From: Dallia pectoralis
Taxonomy: Eukaryota > Chordata > Actinopteri > Esociformes > Umbridae
DNA: 64,000 nucleotides
Assembly: GCA_029465975.1 (NCBI GenBank)
Contig: CM055743.1
Coordinates: 19,710,220 to 19,774,219 of the forward strand
Direction: 5' to 3'
Shown here: in pieces, positions 1 through 14,200 of the stretch
How positions within the stretch are numbered: the stretch's first letter is position 1
Layout of the letters: each line of letters opens with the position of its first letter
Notes under the pieces: generated by a model
Databases searched by the model: none
Told to the model about the DNA's origin: nothing
The model's input: the letters and a program-made list of their open reading frames with translations, nothing else
Position numbers and translations under genes: made by a program

Positions 1-1104
1 TTCTGATACCTGAATATATTGATACCATGTATTAGCACACATGAGCTCAGCGTGCATTAGCCAAGCTAACTGATACCATGTAATAGCACACGCATGCATT
101 AGCCAAGCTAACTGATACCATGTATTACCACACATGAGCTCAGCGTGCATTAGCCAAGCTAACTCATACCATGTAATAGCACACATGAGCTCAACGTGCA
201 TTAGCCAAGCTAACTGATACCATGTATTAGCACACATGAGCTCAGCGTGCATTAGCCCAGCTAACTGATACCATGTAATAGCACACGCATGCATTAGCCA
301 AGCTAACTGATACCATGTATTAGCACACATGAGCTCAGCGTACATTAGCCCAGCTAACTGATACATGTATTAGCACACATGAGCTCAGCGTGCATTAGCC
401 AAGCTAACTGATACCATGTAATAGCACACGCATGCATTAGCCAAGCTAACTGATACCATGTATTAGCACACATGAGCTCAACGTGCATTAGCCCAGCTAA
501 CTGAGACCATGTAATAGCACACGCATGCATTAGCCAAGCTAACTGATATCATGTATTAGCACACATGAGCTCAGCGTACATTAGCCAAGCTAACTGATGC
601 CATGTAATAGCACATATGAGCTCAGCGTACATTAGCCAAGCTAACTGATATCATGTATTAGCACACATGAGCTCAGCGTGCATTAGCCAAGCTAACTGAT
701 GCCATGTAATAGCACACATGAGCTCAACGTGCATTAGCCAAGCTAACTGATACCATGTATTAGCACACATGAGCTCAGCGTGCATTAGCCAAGCTAACTG
801 ATACCATGTAATAGCACACATGAGCTCAACGTGCATTAGCCAAGCTAACTGATACCATGTATTAGCACACAAGTGCTCAACATGCATTAGCCAAGCTAAC
901 TGATACCATGTATTAGCACACATGAGCTCAACGTGCATTAGCCAAGCTAACTGATACCATGTATTAGCACACAAGTGCTCAACATGCATTAGCCAAGCTA
1001 ACTGATACCATGTATTAGCACACATGAGCTCAGCGTGCATTAGCCAAGCTAACTGATACCATGTATTAGCACACATGAGCTCAACATGCATTAGCCAAGC
1101 TAAC
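1..1104. repeat. Minisatellite, 51-bp unit with 42-bp variant, about 22 copies
   Basis: Tandem units share the core TTAGCCAAGCTAACTGATAC. Full units are 51 bp and a shorter 42-bp form has lost part of the ATGAGCTCA segment. 51 is divisible by 3, so an open frame of 146 codons on the - strand (651-1091) is a by-product of the repeat. The array probably lies in an STT3B intron, upstream of the first exon in the window, and runs off the left edge. Confidence 0.93.
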
Positions 1105-2089
1105 TAAGCATTACAATGGCGTTAGCAGTGCAGGATAGCCCAGATATCCCCTAGACTTACAGCACTGTCTTTTATAATTTATTACTTGTTATAAACATTG
1201 TTTTGCCATGACGTAGGAGCTCCATTCCTCCCACGCTAGTTGCTGCTTAACATAATTTTAAACCGCTGGGTAGATTTAGCGTGGGCGCTGTTTGACATTT
1301 TGTCACATTATTAACAGCATGTGTCAAATAACCGCAAACTGGGTTCCTACGCTCCATTTTCCAACAATGCTGAGTTTAAAAGTAAGAGAAACGTGGGAAT
1401 AGATTAAGATTAATATGAAAGTATGTGCACAATGTAAAATAAATGATAATTGCTTTGCATTATGTTGGCAGTACCAACTTAATGTACAGAGGATCAACAT
1501 ACCAAACAACAACAAACCGTCACTTGAATCTTTTGGATCTGCTGTGCTGCATGTGTTGTGTTCGTGCATTGCGTTCATATTGGCAGTCATATAGAGTTGG
1601 GTACCGAACCGTACTGAATTACGTCGGTACTACAGAGATCCGATAAATGTAAAATCAATCTGTGCCAAATGCGTTTACTTGAGAGCGTATTTCCTGTTGT
1701 ACTCCCCTTCTTGCACCTGACCCACTAAGTTCTGATATTCACTAACAACTTCCGACCCTCTGGTTTTTGTAACGCCTTTGAGTCCTGACCCAGATATGTC
1801 CTAATGCTGAATAAACAACCGTATCTGCCAAATACTCCCCCCCCACCTAATACGCCTTCAACTGTTCATTTGCTTTTATACAGTTAAAGCCAGAAGTTTA
1901 AATACACCATAGCCAAATACATTTAAACTCTATTAAACTTTTTAGTGTAACAGAACTGGTGTAACCAAGTCAGGTTTGTAGGGCTTCTAGCTCGCACACG
2001 TTTTTCAGTTCAGCCAAAATTTTCTATTGGATTGAGGTTAAAATAAGTTGCTGCCAGTTTCTAGTGTAATTTGTATTTTGTATTTTCAG
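1105..2089 (+). other. STT3B intron, mostly unique sequence
   Basis: No coding exon or RNA gene is recognised here. It ends in a normal acceptor (TATTTTCAG at 2081-2089) before the exon at 2090. Short open frames at 1324-1590 and 1443-1646 have no recognisable protein content. Confidence 0.7.
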
Positions 2090-2138
2090 GTTATATTGCT
2101 CCATGGAGTGGTCGGTTTTATTCTCTGTGGGACACTGG
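2090..2138 (+). CDS. STT3B: STT3B coding exon 1 of window
   Basis: 49 nt between TATTTTCAG and GTAAGT. It enters with two bases completing a Gly codon and reads YIAPWSGRFYSLWDT, leaving two bases of the next Gly. This is the end of a luminal loop just before the SVSE segment. Confidence 0.95.
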
Positions 2139-3001
2139 GTAAGTATTGCTGATCGCCAACACTTTATCTATCAGATATTTCTTAACTCTGAGCATTAAAA
2201 CCCGACTTTCAGTAACATTTGTTTTAAAGCACGCTTGTCTCCCATCCTTTATCTGTAATATCTGATTACTGCATTTGTCTCCCATCCTTTATCTGTAATA
2301 TCTGATTACTGCATTTGTCTCACATCCTTTATCTGTAATATCTGATTACTGCATTTGTCTCCCATCCTTTATCTGTAATATCTGATTACTGCATTTGTCT
2401 CCCATCCTTTATCTGTAATATCTGATTACTGCATTTGTCTCCCATCCTTTATCTGTAATATCTGATTACTGCATTTGTCTCACATCCTTTATCTGTAATA
2501 TCTTATTACTGCATTTGTCTCCCATCCTTTATCTGTAATATCTGATTACTGCATTTGTCTCCCATCCTTTATCTGTAATATCTGATTACTGCATTTGTCT
2601 CCCATCCTTTATCTGTAATATCTGATTACTGCATTTGTCTCCCATCCTTTATCTGTAATATCTGATTATCTGTCTCCCATCCTTTATCTGTAATATCTGA
2701 TTACTGCATTGGCCAACGATCAACAGGTTTTGTTCGCTGGCAGATAATTTTTTTCTTTTCTCACGTATTCCCTCACTATTAAGCACTCTCTCTCTGTCTG
2801 CCCGTCTCTCACACACACTCTTGTCTCTCTCTCCCCCCTCCCACTCTCTATCAGTCTCTCTCTCTCACTAACAGTCTCTCTCTCTAACTGTCTCTCTCTC
2901 TCTCTCTCTATCAGTCTCTCTCTCTCGCTCTAACAGTCTCTCTCTCTCGCTCTAACAGTCTCTCTCTCTCTCTCTCTCTATAACAGTCTATCTCTCTAAC
3001 T

Positions 3002-3033
<32 letters not shown>

Positions 3034-3144
3034 GTCTCTCTCTCTCTCTCTCTCTCTCAGTCTCTCTCTCTCTATCAGTCTCTCTCTCTCTATAACAGTC
3101 TCTCTCACTCTATCAGTCTCTCTCTCTCTGACAGTCTCTCTCTA

Positions 3145-3190
<46 letters not shown>

Positions 3191-3223
3191 ACAATCTCTC
3201 TCTATCAGTCTCTCTCTCTCTAT

Positions 3224-3256
<33 letters not shown>

Positions 3257-6200
3257 ACAGTCTCTCTCTCTCTGACAGTCTCTCTCTCTAACAGTCTCTC
3301 TCTCTCTCACTCTATCAGTCTCTCTCTCTGACAGTCTCTCTCTATAACAGTCTCTCTTTTTCTCCAGCTATGCTAAGATCCACATCCCTATAATTGCGTC
3401 TGTGTCGGAGCACCAACCGACCACCTGGGTGTCGTTCTTCTTTGACCTCCACATCCTGGTCTGCACATTCCCAGCAGGACTCTGGTTCTGCATGAAGAAT
3501 GTCAATGATGAGCGTGTCTTTGGTAAGATACGTTCTGTTCAGTGCCAGTGGCACACAGTATACTCGTATTATACTCGTATTATACTTACATTATACTCGT
3601 ATTATACTTACATTATACTTACATTATACTCGTATTGTACTTACATTATACCCGTATTATACTTACATTATACCCGTATTATACTTACATTATACTCGTA
3701 TTGTACTTACATTATGCTCGTATTATACTTACATTATACCCGTATTGTACTTACATTATACTCGTATTGTACTTACATTATACTCGTATTGTACTTACAT
3801 TATACTCGTATTATACTTACATTATACTCGTATTATACTTACATTATACTCGTATTATACTTACATTATACTCGTATTGTACTTACATTATACTCGTATT
3901 GTACTTACATTATACTCGTATTGTACTTACATTATACTCGTATTGTACTTACATTATACTCGTATTATACTTACATTATACTCGTATTGTACTTACATTA
4001 TACTCGTATTATACTTACATTATACTCGTATTATACTTACATTATACTCGTATTATACTTACATTATACTCGTATTATACTTACATTATACTTGTATTAT
4101 ACTCGTATTATACTCTTATTATACTCGCATTTACTCATATTATTCTCACATTGTACTTATTTAAATACATTCAAACGTTTCTGGTGGATCACTGACATCT
4201 AAGCGGAATAGGCATTTATATCAAAGACATTGACAGGGTATTTATTTTACCTCCACAGCAGATTCTAAAGTGGTGTAATCTTTGAGGAAGCAGACAGCTT
4301 CACACATATTTAGGGCAGGAAAAGACATGCAAATGATTGTGTCCATTCTAAGATATCATTTTATTTGAAATTGTTTCCTGGTGGGTTTTAAATCCAGACC
4401 TAATTGAGAGTGTATGTTTGTGTGAGGACACATTTCGATATAAATAAATCCCATGTTCTTTGTCTATGCCTCTATTCTGTTTTACTATAAACACAGTTTA
4501 AATAACACAGTTAAAATAAATCTGTTTTATGAGCATAGAGACAGACCTTTACCCTTTCAGAGTGTGTGTGTCCACAGGAGGGGCTTCAGGTTACAGCCTG
4601 CCTCACTCTGTTAGTCTTGCTCTGTTTCTTCCTCATATTGTAACCTAATGGATGAAATAATAGCATGGATTACCCTGGGAGTCTGTCCACCTGCTCACAC
4701 AGCTTCTCAATTAGCTTTCCATTACAAAAAACAAGAACAAAAACCACCGTGAAACATAGAAGTTTCCCCCCTATTGTCCAACATTGACATGTATTATCCT
4801 GCCCTGCTTGACAGAGAGGCAATTAAACTGCTGCTGTTCTTTTTGTTTGGCCTGTAAATGTACACACCTGGGTCACACACATTTCTCTGGTCTGATTTAC
4901 GTGCCTGTAAAAGGCAGCGATAGAGAATAGTGCTTGGTCATTATCATTTGGACATACATGATATTTTTTATCAGATTAGGAGTGGCCTGGGCTGTAAATT
5001 ATTTAAATTTTCATATACCATCAGCTCTGTCTACTGTAACTTGTCTTGTCCAACCCAGTGGCTCTATATACCATCAGCTCTGTCTACTGTAACTTGTCTT
5101 GTCCAACCCAGTGGCTCTATATACCATCAGCTCTGTCTACTGTAACTTGTCTTGTCCAACCCAGTGGCTCTATATACCATCAGCTCTGTCTACTGTAACT
5201 TGTCTTGTCCAACCCAGTGTCTCTATATACCATCAGCTCTGTCTACTGTAACTTGTCTTGTCCAACCCAGTGTCTCTATATACCATCAGCTCTGTCTACT
5301 GTAACTTGTCTTGTCCAACCCAGTGTCTCTATATACCATTAGCTCTGTCTACTGTAACTTGTCTTGTCCTCCAACCCAGTGGCTCTATATACCATCAGCT
5401 CTGTCTACTGTAACTTGTCTTGTCCAACCCAGTGGCTCTATATACCATCAGCTCTGTCTACTGTAACTTGTCTTGTCCAACCCAGTGGCTCTATATACCA
5501 TCAGCTCTGTCTACTGTAACTTGTCTTGTCCAACCCAGTGGCTCTATATACCATCAGCTCTGTCTACTGTAACTTGTCTTGTCCAACCCAGTGGCTCTAT
5601 ATACCATCAGCTCTGTCTACTGTAACTTGTCTTGTCCAACCCAGTGGCTCTATATACCATCAGCTCTGTCTACTGTAACTTGTCTTGTCCAACCCAGTGG
5701 CTCTATATACCATCAGCTCTGTCTACTGTAACTTGTCTTGTCCAACCCAGTGGCTCTATATACCATCAGCTCTGTCTACTGTGACTTGTCTTGTCCAACC
5801 CAGTGGCTCTATATACCATCAGCTCTGTCTACTGTAACTTGTCTTGTCCTCCAACCCAGTGGCTCTATATACCATCAGCTCTGTCTACTGTAACTTGTCT
5901 TGTCCAACCCAGTGGCTCTATATACCATCAGCTCTGTCTACTGTAACTTGTCTTGTCCAACCCAGTGGCTCTATATACCATCAGCTCTGTCTACTGTAAC
6001 GTTACTTGTCTTGTCCTCCAACCCAGTGGCTCTATATGCCATCAGTGCAGTCTACTTTGCTGGCGTGATGGTCCGGCTGATGTTAACTCTGACTCCAGTG
6101 GTCTGCATGCTATCAGCCATCGCCTTCTCCAACGTGTTCGAGCACTACCTGGGAGACGACATGAAGAGGGAAAACCCTCCAGTCGAGGACAGCAGCGACG

Positions 6201-9200
6201 AGGACGACAAGAGGAACTCCGGGAACCTCTATGACAAGGTCAGAAAGGGGTCAGAGGTCATTACAATCACACCACATATTACAGAAAGGGGTCAGAGGTC
6301 AATACAATCACACCAGATATTACAGAAAGGGGTCAGAGGTCACTGTAATCACACCACATATTACAGATAGGTGTCAGAGGTCATTACAATCACACCAGAT
6401 ATTAAAGATAGGGGTCAGAGGTCATTACAATCACACCACATATTACAGATAGGGGTCAGAGGTCATTACAATCACACCACATATTACAGATAGGGGTCAG
6501 AGGTCATTACAATCACACCACATATTACAGAAAGGGGTCAGAGGTCATTACAATCACACCAGATATTACAGAAAGGGGTCAGAGGTCACTGTAATCACAC
6601 CACATATTACAGATAGGTGTCAGAGGTCATTACAATCACACCACATATTACAGATAGGTGTCAGAGGTCATTACAATCACACCAGATATTAAAGATAGGG
6701 GTCAGAGGTCATTACAATCACACCACATATTACAGATAGGGGTCAGAGGTCATTACAATCACACCACATATTACAGATAGGGGTCAGAGGTCATTACAAT
6801 CACACCACATATTACAGATGGGGGTCAGAGGTCATTACAATCACACCACATATTACAGATAGAGGTCAGAGGTCATTACAATCACACCACATATTACAGA
6901 AAGGGGTCAGAGGTCAATACAATCACACCAGATATTACAGAAAGGGGTCAGAGGTCATTACAATCACACCACATATTACAGATAGGGGTCAGAGGTCAAT
7001 ACAATCACACCAGATATTACAGAAAGGGGTCAGAGGTCAATACAATCACACCACATATTACAGATAGGGGTCAGAGGTCATTACAATCACACCTCATATT
7101 ACAGATAGAGGTCAGAGGTCATTACAATCACACCACATATTACAGATAGGGGTCAGAGGTCATTACAATCACACCTCATATTACAGATAGAGGTCAGAGG
7201 TCATTACAATCACACCTCATATTACAGATAGAGGTCAGAGGTCATTACAATCACACCTCATATTACAGATAGAGGTCAGAGGTCATTACAATCACACCTC
7301 ATATTACAGATAGGGGTCAGAGGTCATTACAATCACACCTCATATTACAGATAGGGGTCAGAGGTCATTACAATCACACCTCATATTACAGATAGGGGTC
7401 AGAGGTCATTACAATCACACCACATATTACAGATAGAGGTCAGAGGTCATTACAATCACACCACATATTACAGATAGAGGTCAGAGGTCATTACAATCAC
7501 ACCTCATATTACAGATAGGGGTCAGAGGTCATTACAATCACACCACATATTACAGATAGGGGTCAGAGGTCATTACAATCACACCTCATATTACAGATAG
7601 AGGTCAGAGGTCATTACAATCACACCTCATATTACAGATAGAGGTCAGAGGTCATTACAATCACACCTCATATTACAGATAGAGGTCAGAGGTCATTACA
7701 ATCACACCTCATATTACAGATAGAGGTCAGAGGTCATTACAATCACACCTCATATTACAGATGGGGGTCAGAGGTCATTACAATCACACCTCATATTACA
7801 GATAGAGGTCAGAGGTCATTACAATCACATCTCATATTACAGATAGAGGTCAGAGGTCATTACAATCACACCTCATATTACAGATAGAGGTCAGAGGTCA
7901 TTACAATCACACCACATATTACAGATAGGGGTCAGAGGTCATTACAATCACACCACATATTACAGATAGGGGTCAGAGGTCATTACAATCACACCTCATA
8001 TTACAGATAGAGGTCAGAGGTCATTACAATCACACCTCATATTACAGATAGAGGTCAGAGGTCACTGTAATCACACCTCATATTACAGATAGAGGTCAGA
8101 GGTCACTGTAATCACACCTCATATTACAGATAGAGGTCAGAGGTCATTACAATCACACCACATATTACAGATAGAGGTCAGAGGTCATTACAATCACACC
8201 TCATATTACAGATAGAGGTCAGAGGTCATTACAATCACACCTCATATTACAGATAGAGGTCAGAGGTCATTACAATCACACCTCATATTACAGATAGAGG
8301 TCAGAGGTCATTACAATCACACCACATATTACAGATAGAGGTCAGAGGTCATTACAATCACACCTCATATTACAGATAGGGGTCAGAGGTCATTACAATC
8401 ACACCACATATTACAGATAGGGGTCAGAGGTCATTACAATCACACCTCATATTACAGATAGAGGTCAGAGGTCATTACAATCACACCTCATATTACAGAT
8501 AGGGGTCAGAGGTCATTACAATCACACCACATATTACAGATAGGGGTCAGAGGTCATTACAATCACACCTCATATTACAGATAGAGGTCAGAGGTCATTA
8601 CAATCACACCTCATATTACAGATAGAGGTCAGAGGTCATTACAATCACACCTCATATTACAGATAGAGGTCAGAGGTCATTACAATCACACCTCATATTA
8701 CAGATAGAGGTCAGAGGTCATTACAATCACACCTCATATTACAGATAGAGGTCAGAGGTCATTACAATCACACCTCATATTACAGATGGGGGTCAGAGGT
8801 CATTACAATCACACCTCATATTACAGATAGAGGTCAGAGGTCATTACAATCACACCTCATATTACAGATAGAGGTCAGAGGTCATTACAATCACACCTCA
8901 TATTACAGATAGAGGTCAGAGGTCATTACAATCACACCACATATTACAGATAGGGGTCAGAGGTCATTACAATCACACCACATATTACAGATAGGGGTCA
9001 GAGGTCATTACAATCACACCTCATATTACAGATAGAGGTCAGAGGTCATTACAATCACACCTCATATTACAGATAGAGGTCAGAGGTCACTGTAATCACA
9101 CCTCATATTACAGATAGAGGTCAGAGGTCACTGTAATCACACCTCATATTACAGATAGAGGTCAGAGGTCATTACAATCACACCACATATTACAGATAGA

Positions 9201-10760
9201 GGTCAGAGGTCATTACAATCACACCTCATATTACAGATAGAGGTCAGAGGTCATTACAATCACACCTCATATTACAGATAGAGGTCAGAGGTCATTACAA
9301 TCACACCTCATATTACAGATAGAGGTCAGAGGTCATTACAATCACACCACATATTACAGATAGGGGTCAGAGGTCATTACAATCACACCTCATATTACAG
9401 ATGGGGGTCAGAGGTCATTACAATCACACCTCATATTACAGATGGAGGTCAGAGGTCATTACAATCACACCTCATATTACAGATGGGGGTCAGAGGTCAT
9501 TACAATCACACCTCATATTACAGATAGAGGTCAGAGGTCATTACAATCACACCTCATATTACAGATAGAGGTCAGAGGTCATTACAATCACACCTCATAT
9601 TACAGATAGAGGTCAGAGGTCATTACAATCACACCTCATATTACAGATAGAGGTCAGAGGTCATTACAATCACACCTCATATTACAGATAGAGGTCAGAG
9701 GTCATTACAATCACACCTCATATTACAGATAGGGGTCAGAGGTCATTACAATCACACCTCATATTACAGATAGAGGTCAGAGGTCATTACAATCACACCT
9801 CATATTACAGATAGAGGTCAGAGGTCATTACAATCACACCTCATATTACAGATAGAGGTCAGAGGTCATTACAATCACACCTCATATTACAGATAGAGGT
9901 CAGAGGTCATTACAATCACACCACATATTACAGATAGGGGTCAGAGGTCATTACAATCACACCTCATATTACAGATAGAGGTCAGAGGTCATTACAATCA
10001 CACCTCATATTACAGATAGAGGTCAGAGGTCATTACAATCACACCTCATATTACAGATAGAGGTCAGAGGTCATTACAATCACACCTCATATTACAGATA
10101 GAGGTCAGAGGTCATTACAATCACACCTCATATTACAGATAGAGGTCAGAGGTCATTACAATCACACCTCATATTACAGATAGTGGGCATATTTACGACA
10201 ACCGTAACAGAGACACCAGGAGATTCAAGGTTTGGGGATCGTCTGTCTTCTAACACGATTCTGACAATTCGTTGGCTTGTGAAGGGGTGTTTACTGAGCT
10301 GGAGAACAGAGAACTATGTTCAACTCATCAGTTGCCAAGTACATCTCTCCCCATCGTATTCCTCCAGCTAGGAGTTTAAAGTCCCCCACATCCCCTTCAA
10401 ATTACAGTTTGTCTTTTCATCTTGGAGGCTCTTTTGTCCATCTATAGCACACAAATTATGAGAAAAATGTTAGGTATATTAAATTGTAATGACATTTTAG
10501 GATTATTCACAACACATGCAGTGACTATTTCAGCATTTCTTGAAACAAGTGTGTGTTTCTTTCCGTGTTCAGGCAGGTAAGGTGCGCAAGCATGTGTCCG
10601 AACAAGAGAAGATGGAGGAAGGGCTTGGCCCCAACATCAAGAGCATAGTAACCATGTTGATGGTGATGTTACTCATGATGTTTGCTGTTCACTGCACCTG
10701 GGTCACCAGCAACGCTTATTCCAGTCCCAGTGTGGTGCTGGCCTCGTATAACAACGATGG

Positions 10761-10813
<53 letters not shown>

Positions 10814-10860
10814 GCTTATTCCAGTCCCAGTGTGGTGCTGGCCTCGTATAACAACGATGG

Positions 10861-10909
<49 letters not shown>

Positions 10910-10956
10910 GCTTATTCCAGTCCCAGTGTGGTGCTGGCCTCGTATAACCACGATGG

Positions 10957-11001
<45 letters not shown>

Positions 11002-11048
11002 GCTTATTCCAGTCCCAGTGTGGTGCTGGCCTCGTATAACAACGATGG

Positions 11049-11103
<55 letters not shown>

Positions 11104-11150
11104 GCTTATTCCAGTCCCAGTGTGGTGCTGGCCTCGTATAACCACGATGG

Positions 11151-11211
<61 letters not shown>

Positions 11212-14200
11212 GCTTATTCCAGTATGAGTACATCTATATTTCATCAGGTCAGAGTGTTAGTCTGATTCTGGTATTACTGTATCTCACCCCATAGTTTTTT
11301 ATAGACTGCTGTTCAATATTTAACTAGGTTTCATGTACTATTTCTTCCATGTTCCTTCATCGTGAGGATTACTCAGGCCTCATTTTACAATTTCTGGTTT
11401 TGAAATATTGACCTCATTCATATATCCATGTTTAAAAAGTCTAATGGACTTAAGTCACCATTACCTGCCATATCCAAATAATGTCATCTAATTTTTATTC
11501 CTGTGTCATTCTTGTAACCTGGTCTTGCAGTAACTTGTCATTCTTGTAACCTGATCTTACAGTAACTTGTCATTCTTGTAACCTGATCTTACAGTAACTT
11601 GTCATTCTTGTAACCTGATCTTACAGTAACTTGTCATTCTTGTAACCTGGTCTTGCAGTAACTTGTCATTCTTGTAACCTGATCTTACAGTAACTTGTCA
11701 TTCTTGTAACCTGATCTTACAGTAACTTGTCATTCTTGTAACCTGGTCTTGCAGTAACTTGTCATTCTTGTAACCTGGTCTTGCAGTAACTTGTCATTCT
11801 TGTAACCTGGTCTTGCAGTAACTTGTCATTCTTGTAACTTGTCATTCTTGTAACCTGGTCTTGCAGTAACTTGTCATTCTTGTAACCTGGTCTTGCAGTA
11901 ACTTGTCATTCTTGTAACTTGTCATTCTTGTAACCTGATCTTACAGTAACTTGTCATTCTTGTAACCTGGTCTTGCAGTAACTTGTCATTCTTGTAACCT
12001 GGTCTTGCAGTAACTTGTCATTCTTGTAACCTGGTCTTGCAGTAACTTGTCATTCTTGTAACCTGGTCTTGCAGTAACTTGTCATTCTTGTAACCTGGTC
12101 TTACAGTAACTTGTCATTCTTGTAACGCCTCAATGCTGCCGCCCCCTACAGGACAAGGAACATCCTGGATGACTTCAGGGAGGCCTACTATTGGCTGAGA
12201 CAGAACACAGATGAACATGCAAGAGTTATGTCGTGGTGGGATTATGGCTACCAGATAGCAGGCATGGCTAATCGAACAACGCTAGTGGATAACAACACCT
12301 GGAATAACAGTCATATAGCCTTGGTGAGAACAACGGTCATATAGCCTTGGTGACCGTAACGGTCATATAGCCTTGGTGACAGTAACGGTCATATAGCCTT
12401 GGTGAGAACAACGGTCATATAGCCTTGGTGACCGTAACAGTCATATAGCCTTGGTGAGAACAACGGTCATATAGCCTTGGTGACCGTAACAGTCATATAG
12501 CCTTGGTGAGAACAACGGTCATATAGCCTTGGTGACCGTAACGGTCATATAGCCTTGGTGAGAACAACGGTCATATAGCCTTGGTGACAGTAACGGTCAT
12601 ATAGCCTTGGTGAGAACAACGGTCATATAGCCTTGGTGACAGTAACGGTCATATATCCTTGGTGAGAACAACGGTCATATAGCCTTGGTGACCGTAACGG
12701 TCATATAGCCTTGGTGACAGTAACGGTCATATAGCCTTGGTGGTGACCGTAACGGTCATATAGCCTTGGTGACAGTAACGGTCATATAGCCTTGGTGGTG
12801 ACCGTAACAGTCATATAGCCTTGGTGAGAACAACGGTCATATAGCCTTGGTGACCGTAACGGTCATATAGCCTTGGTGAGAACAACGGTCATATAGCCTT
12901 GGTGACCGTAACAGTCATATAGCCTTGGTGAGAACAACGGTCATATAGCCTTGGTGACCGTAACGGTCATATAGCCTTGGTGAGAACAACGGTCATATAG
13001 CCTTGGTGACAGTAACGGTCATATAGCCTTGGTGAGAACAACGGTCATATAGCCTTGGTGACCGTAACGGTCATATAGCCTTGGTGACAGTAACGGTCAT
13101 ATAGCCTTGGTGGTGACCGTAACGGTCATATAGCCTTGGTGACAGTAACGGTCATATAGCCTTGGTGACAGTAACGGTCATATAGCCTTGGTGAGAACAA
13201 CGGTCATATAGCCTTGGTGACCGTAACGGTCATATAGCCTTGGTGACAGTAACGGTCATATAGCCTTGGTGGTGACCGTAACGGTCATATAGCCTTGGTG
13301 ACAGTAACGGTCATATAGCCTTGGTGACAGTAACGGTCATATAGCCTTGGTGACAGTAACGGTCATATAGCCTTGGTGGTGACCGTAACGGTCATATAGC
13401 CTTGGTGACATTAACGGTCATATAGCCTTGGTGACAGTAACGGTCATATAGCCTTGGTGGTGACCGTAACGGTCATATAGCCTTGGTCATCATAGCCTTG
13501 GTGACATTAACGGTCATATAGCCTTGGTGACATTAACGGTCATATAGCCTTGGTGACAGTAACGGTCATATAGCCTTGGTGACAGTCATATAGCCTTGGG
13601 TCATATAGCCTTGGTGACAGTAACGGTCATATAGCCTTGGTGACAGTAACGGTCATATAGCCTTGGTGACAGTAACGGTCATATAGCCTTGGTGACAGTA
13701 ACGGTCATATAGCCTTGGTGACCGTAACGGTCATATAGCCTTGGTGACAGTAACGGTCATATAGCCTTGGTGACAGTAACGGTCATATAGCCTTGGTGAC
13801 AGTAACGGTCATATAGCCTTGGTGACAGTAACGGTCATATAGCCTTGGTGACAGTAACGGTCATATAGCCTTGGTGACAGTAACGGTCATATAGCCTTGG
13901 TGACAGTAACGGTCATATAGCCTTGGTGACAGTAACGGTCATATAGCCTTGGTGACAGTAACGGTCATATAGCCTTGGTGACAGTAACGGTCATATAGCC
14001 TTGGTGACAGTAACGGTCATATAGCCTTGGTGACAGTAACGGTCATATAGCCTTGGTGACAGTAATATAGCCTTGGTCATATAGCCTTGGTGACAGTAAC
14101 GGTCATATAGCCTTGGTGACAGTAACGGTCATATAGCCTTGGTGACAGTAACGGTCATATAGCCTTGGTGACAGTAACGGTCATATAGCCTTGGTGACAG

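Noticed and set aside
2787..3360. Possible extra STT3B exons within the CT tract
   Set aside because: Many AG words follow pyrimidine runs, but none opens a coding segment matching STT3B; the joined exons are already complete and in phase.
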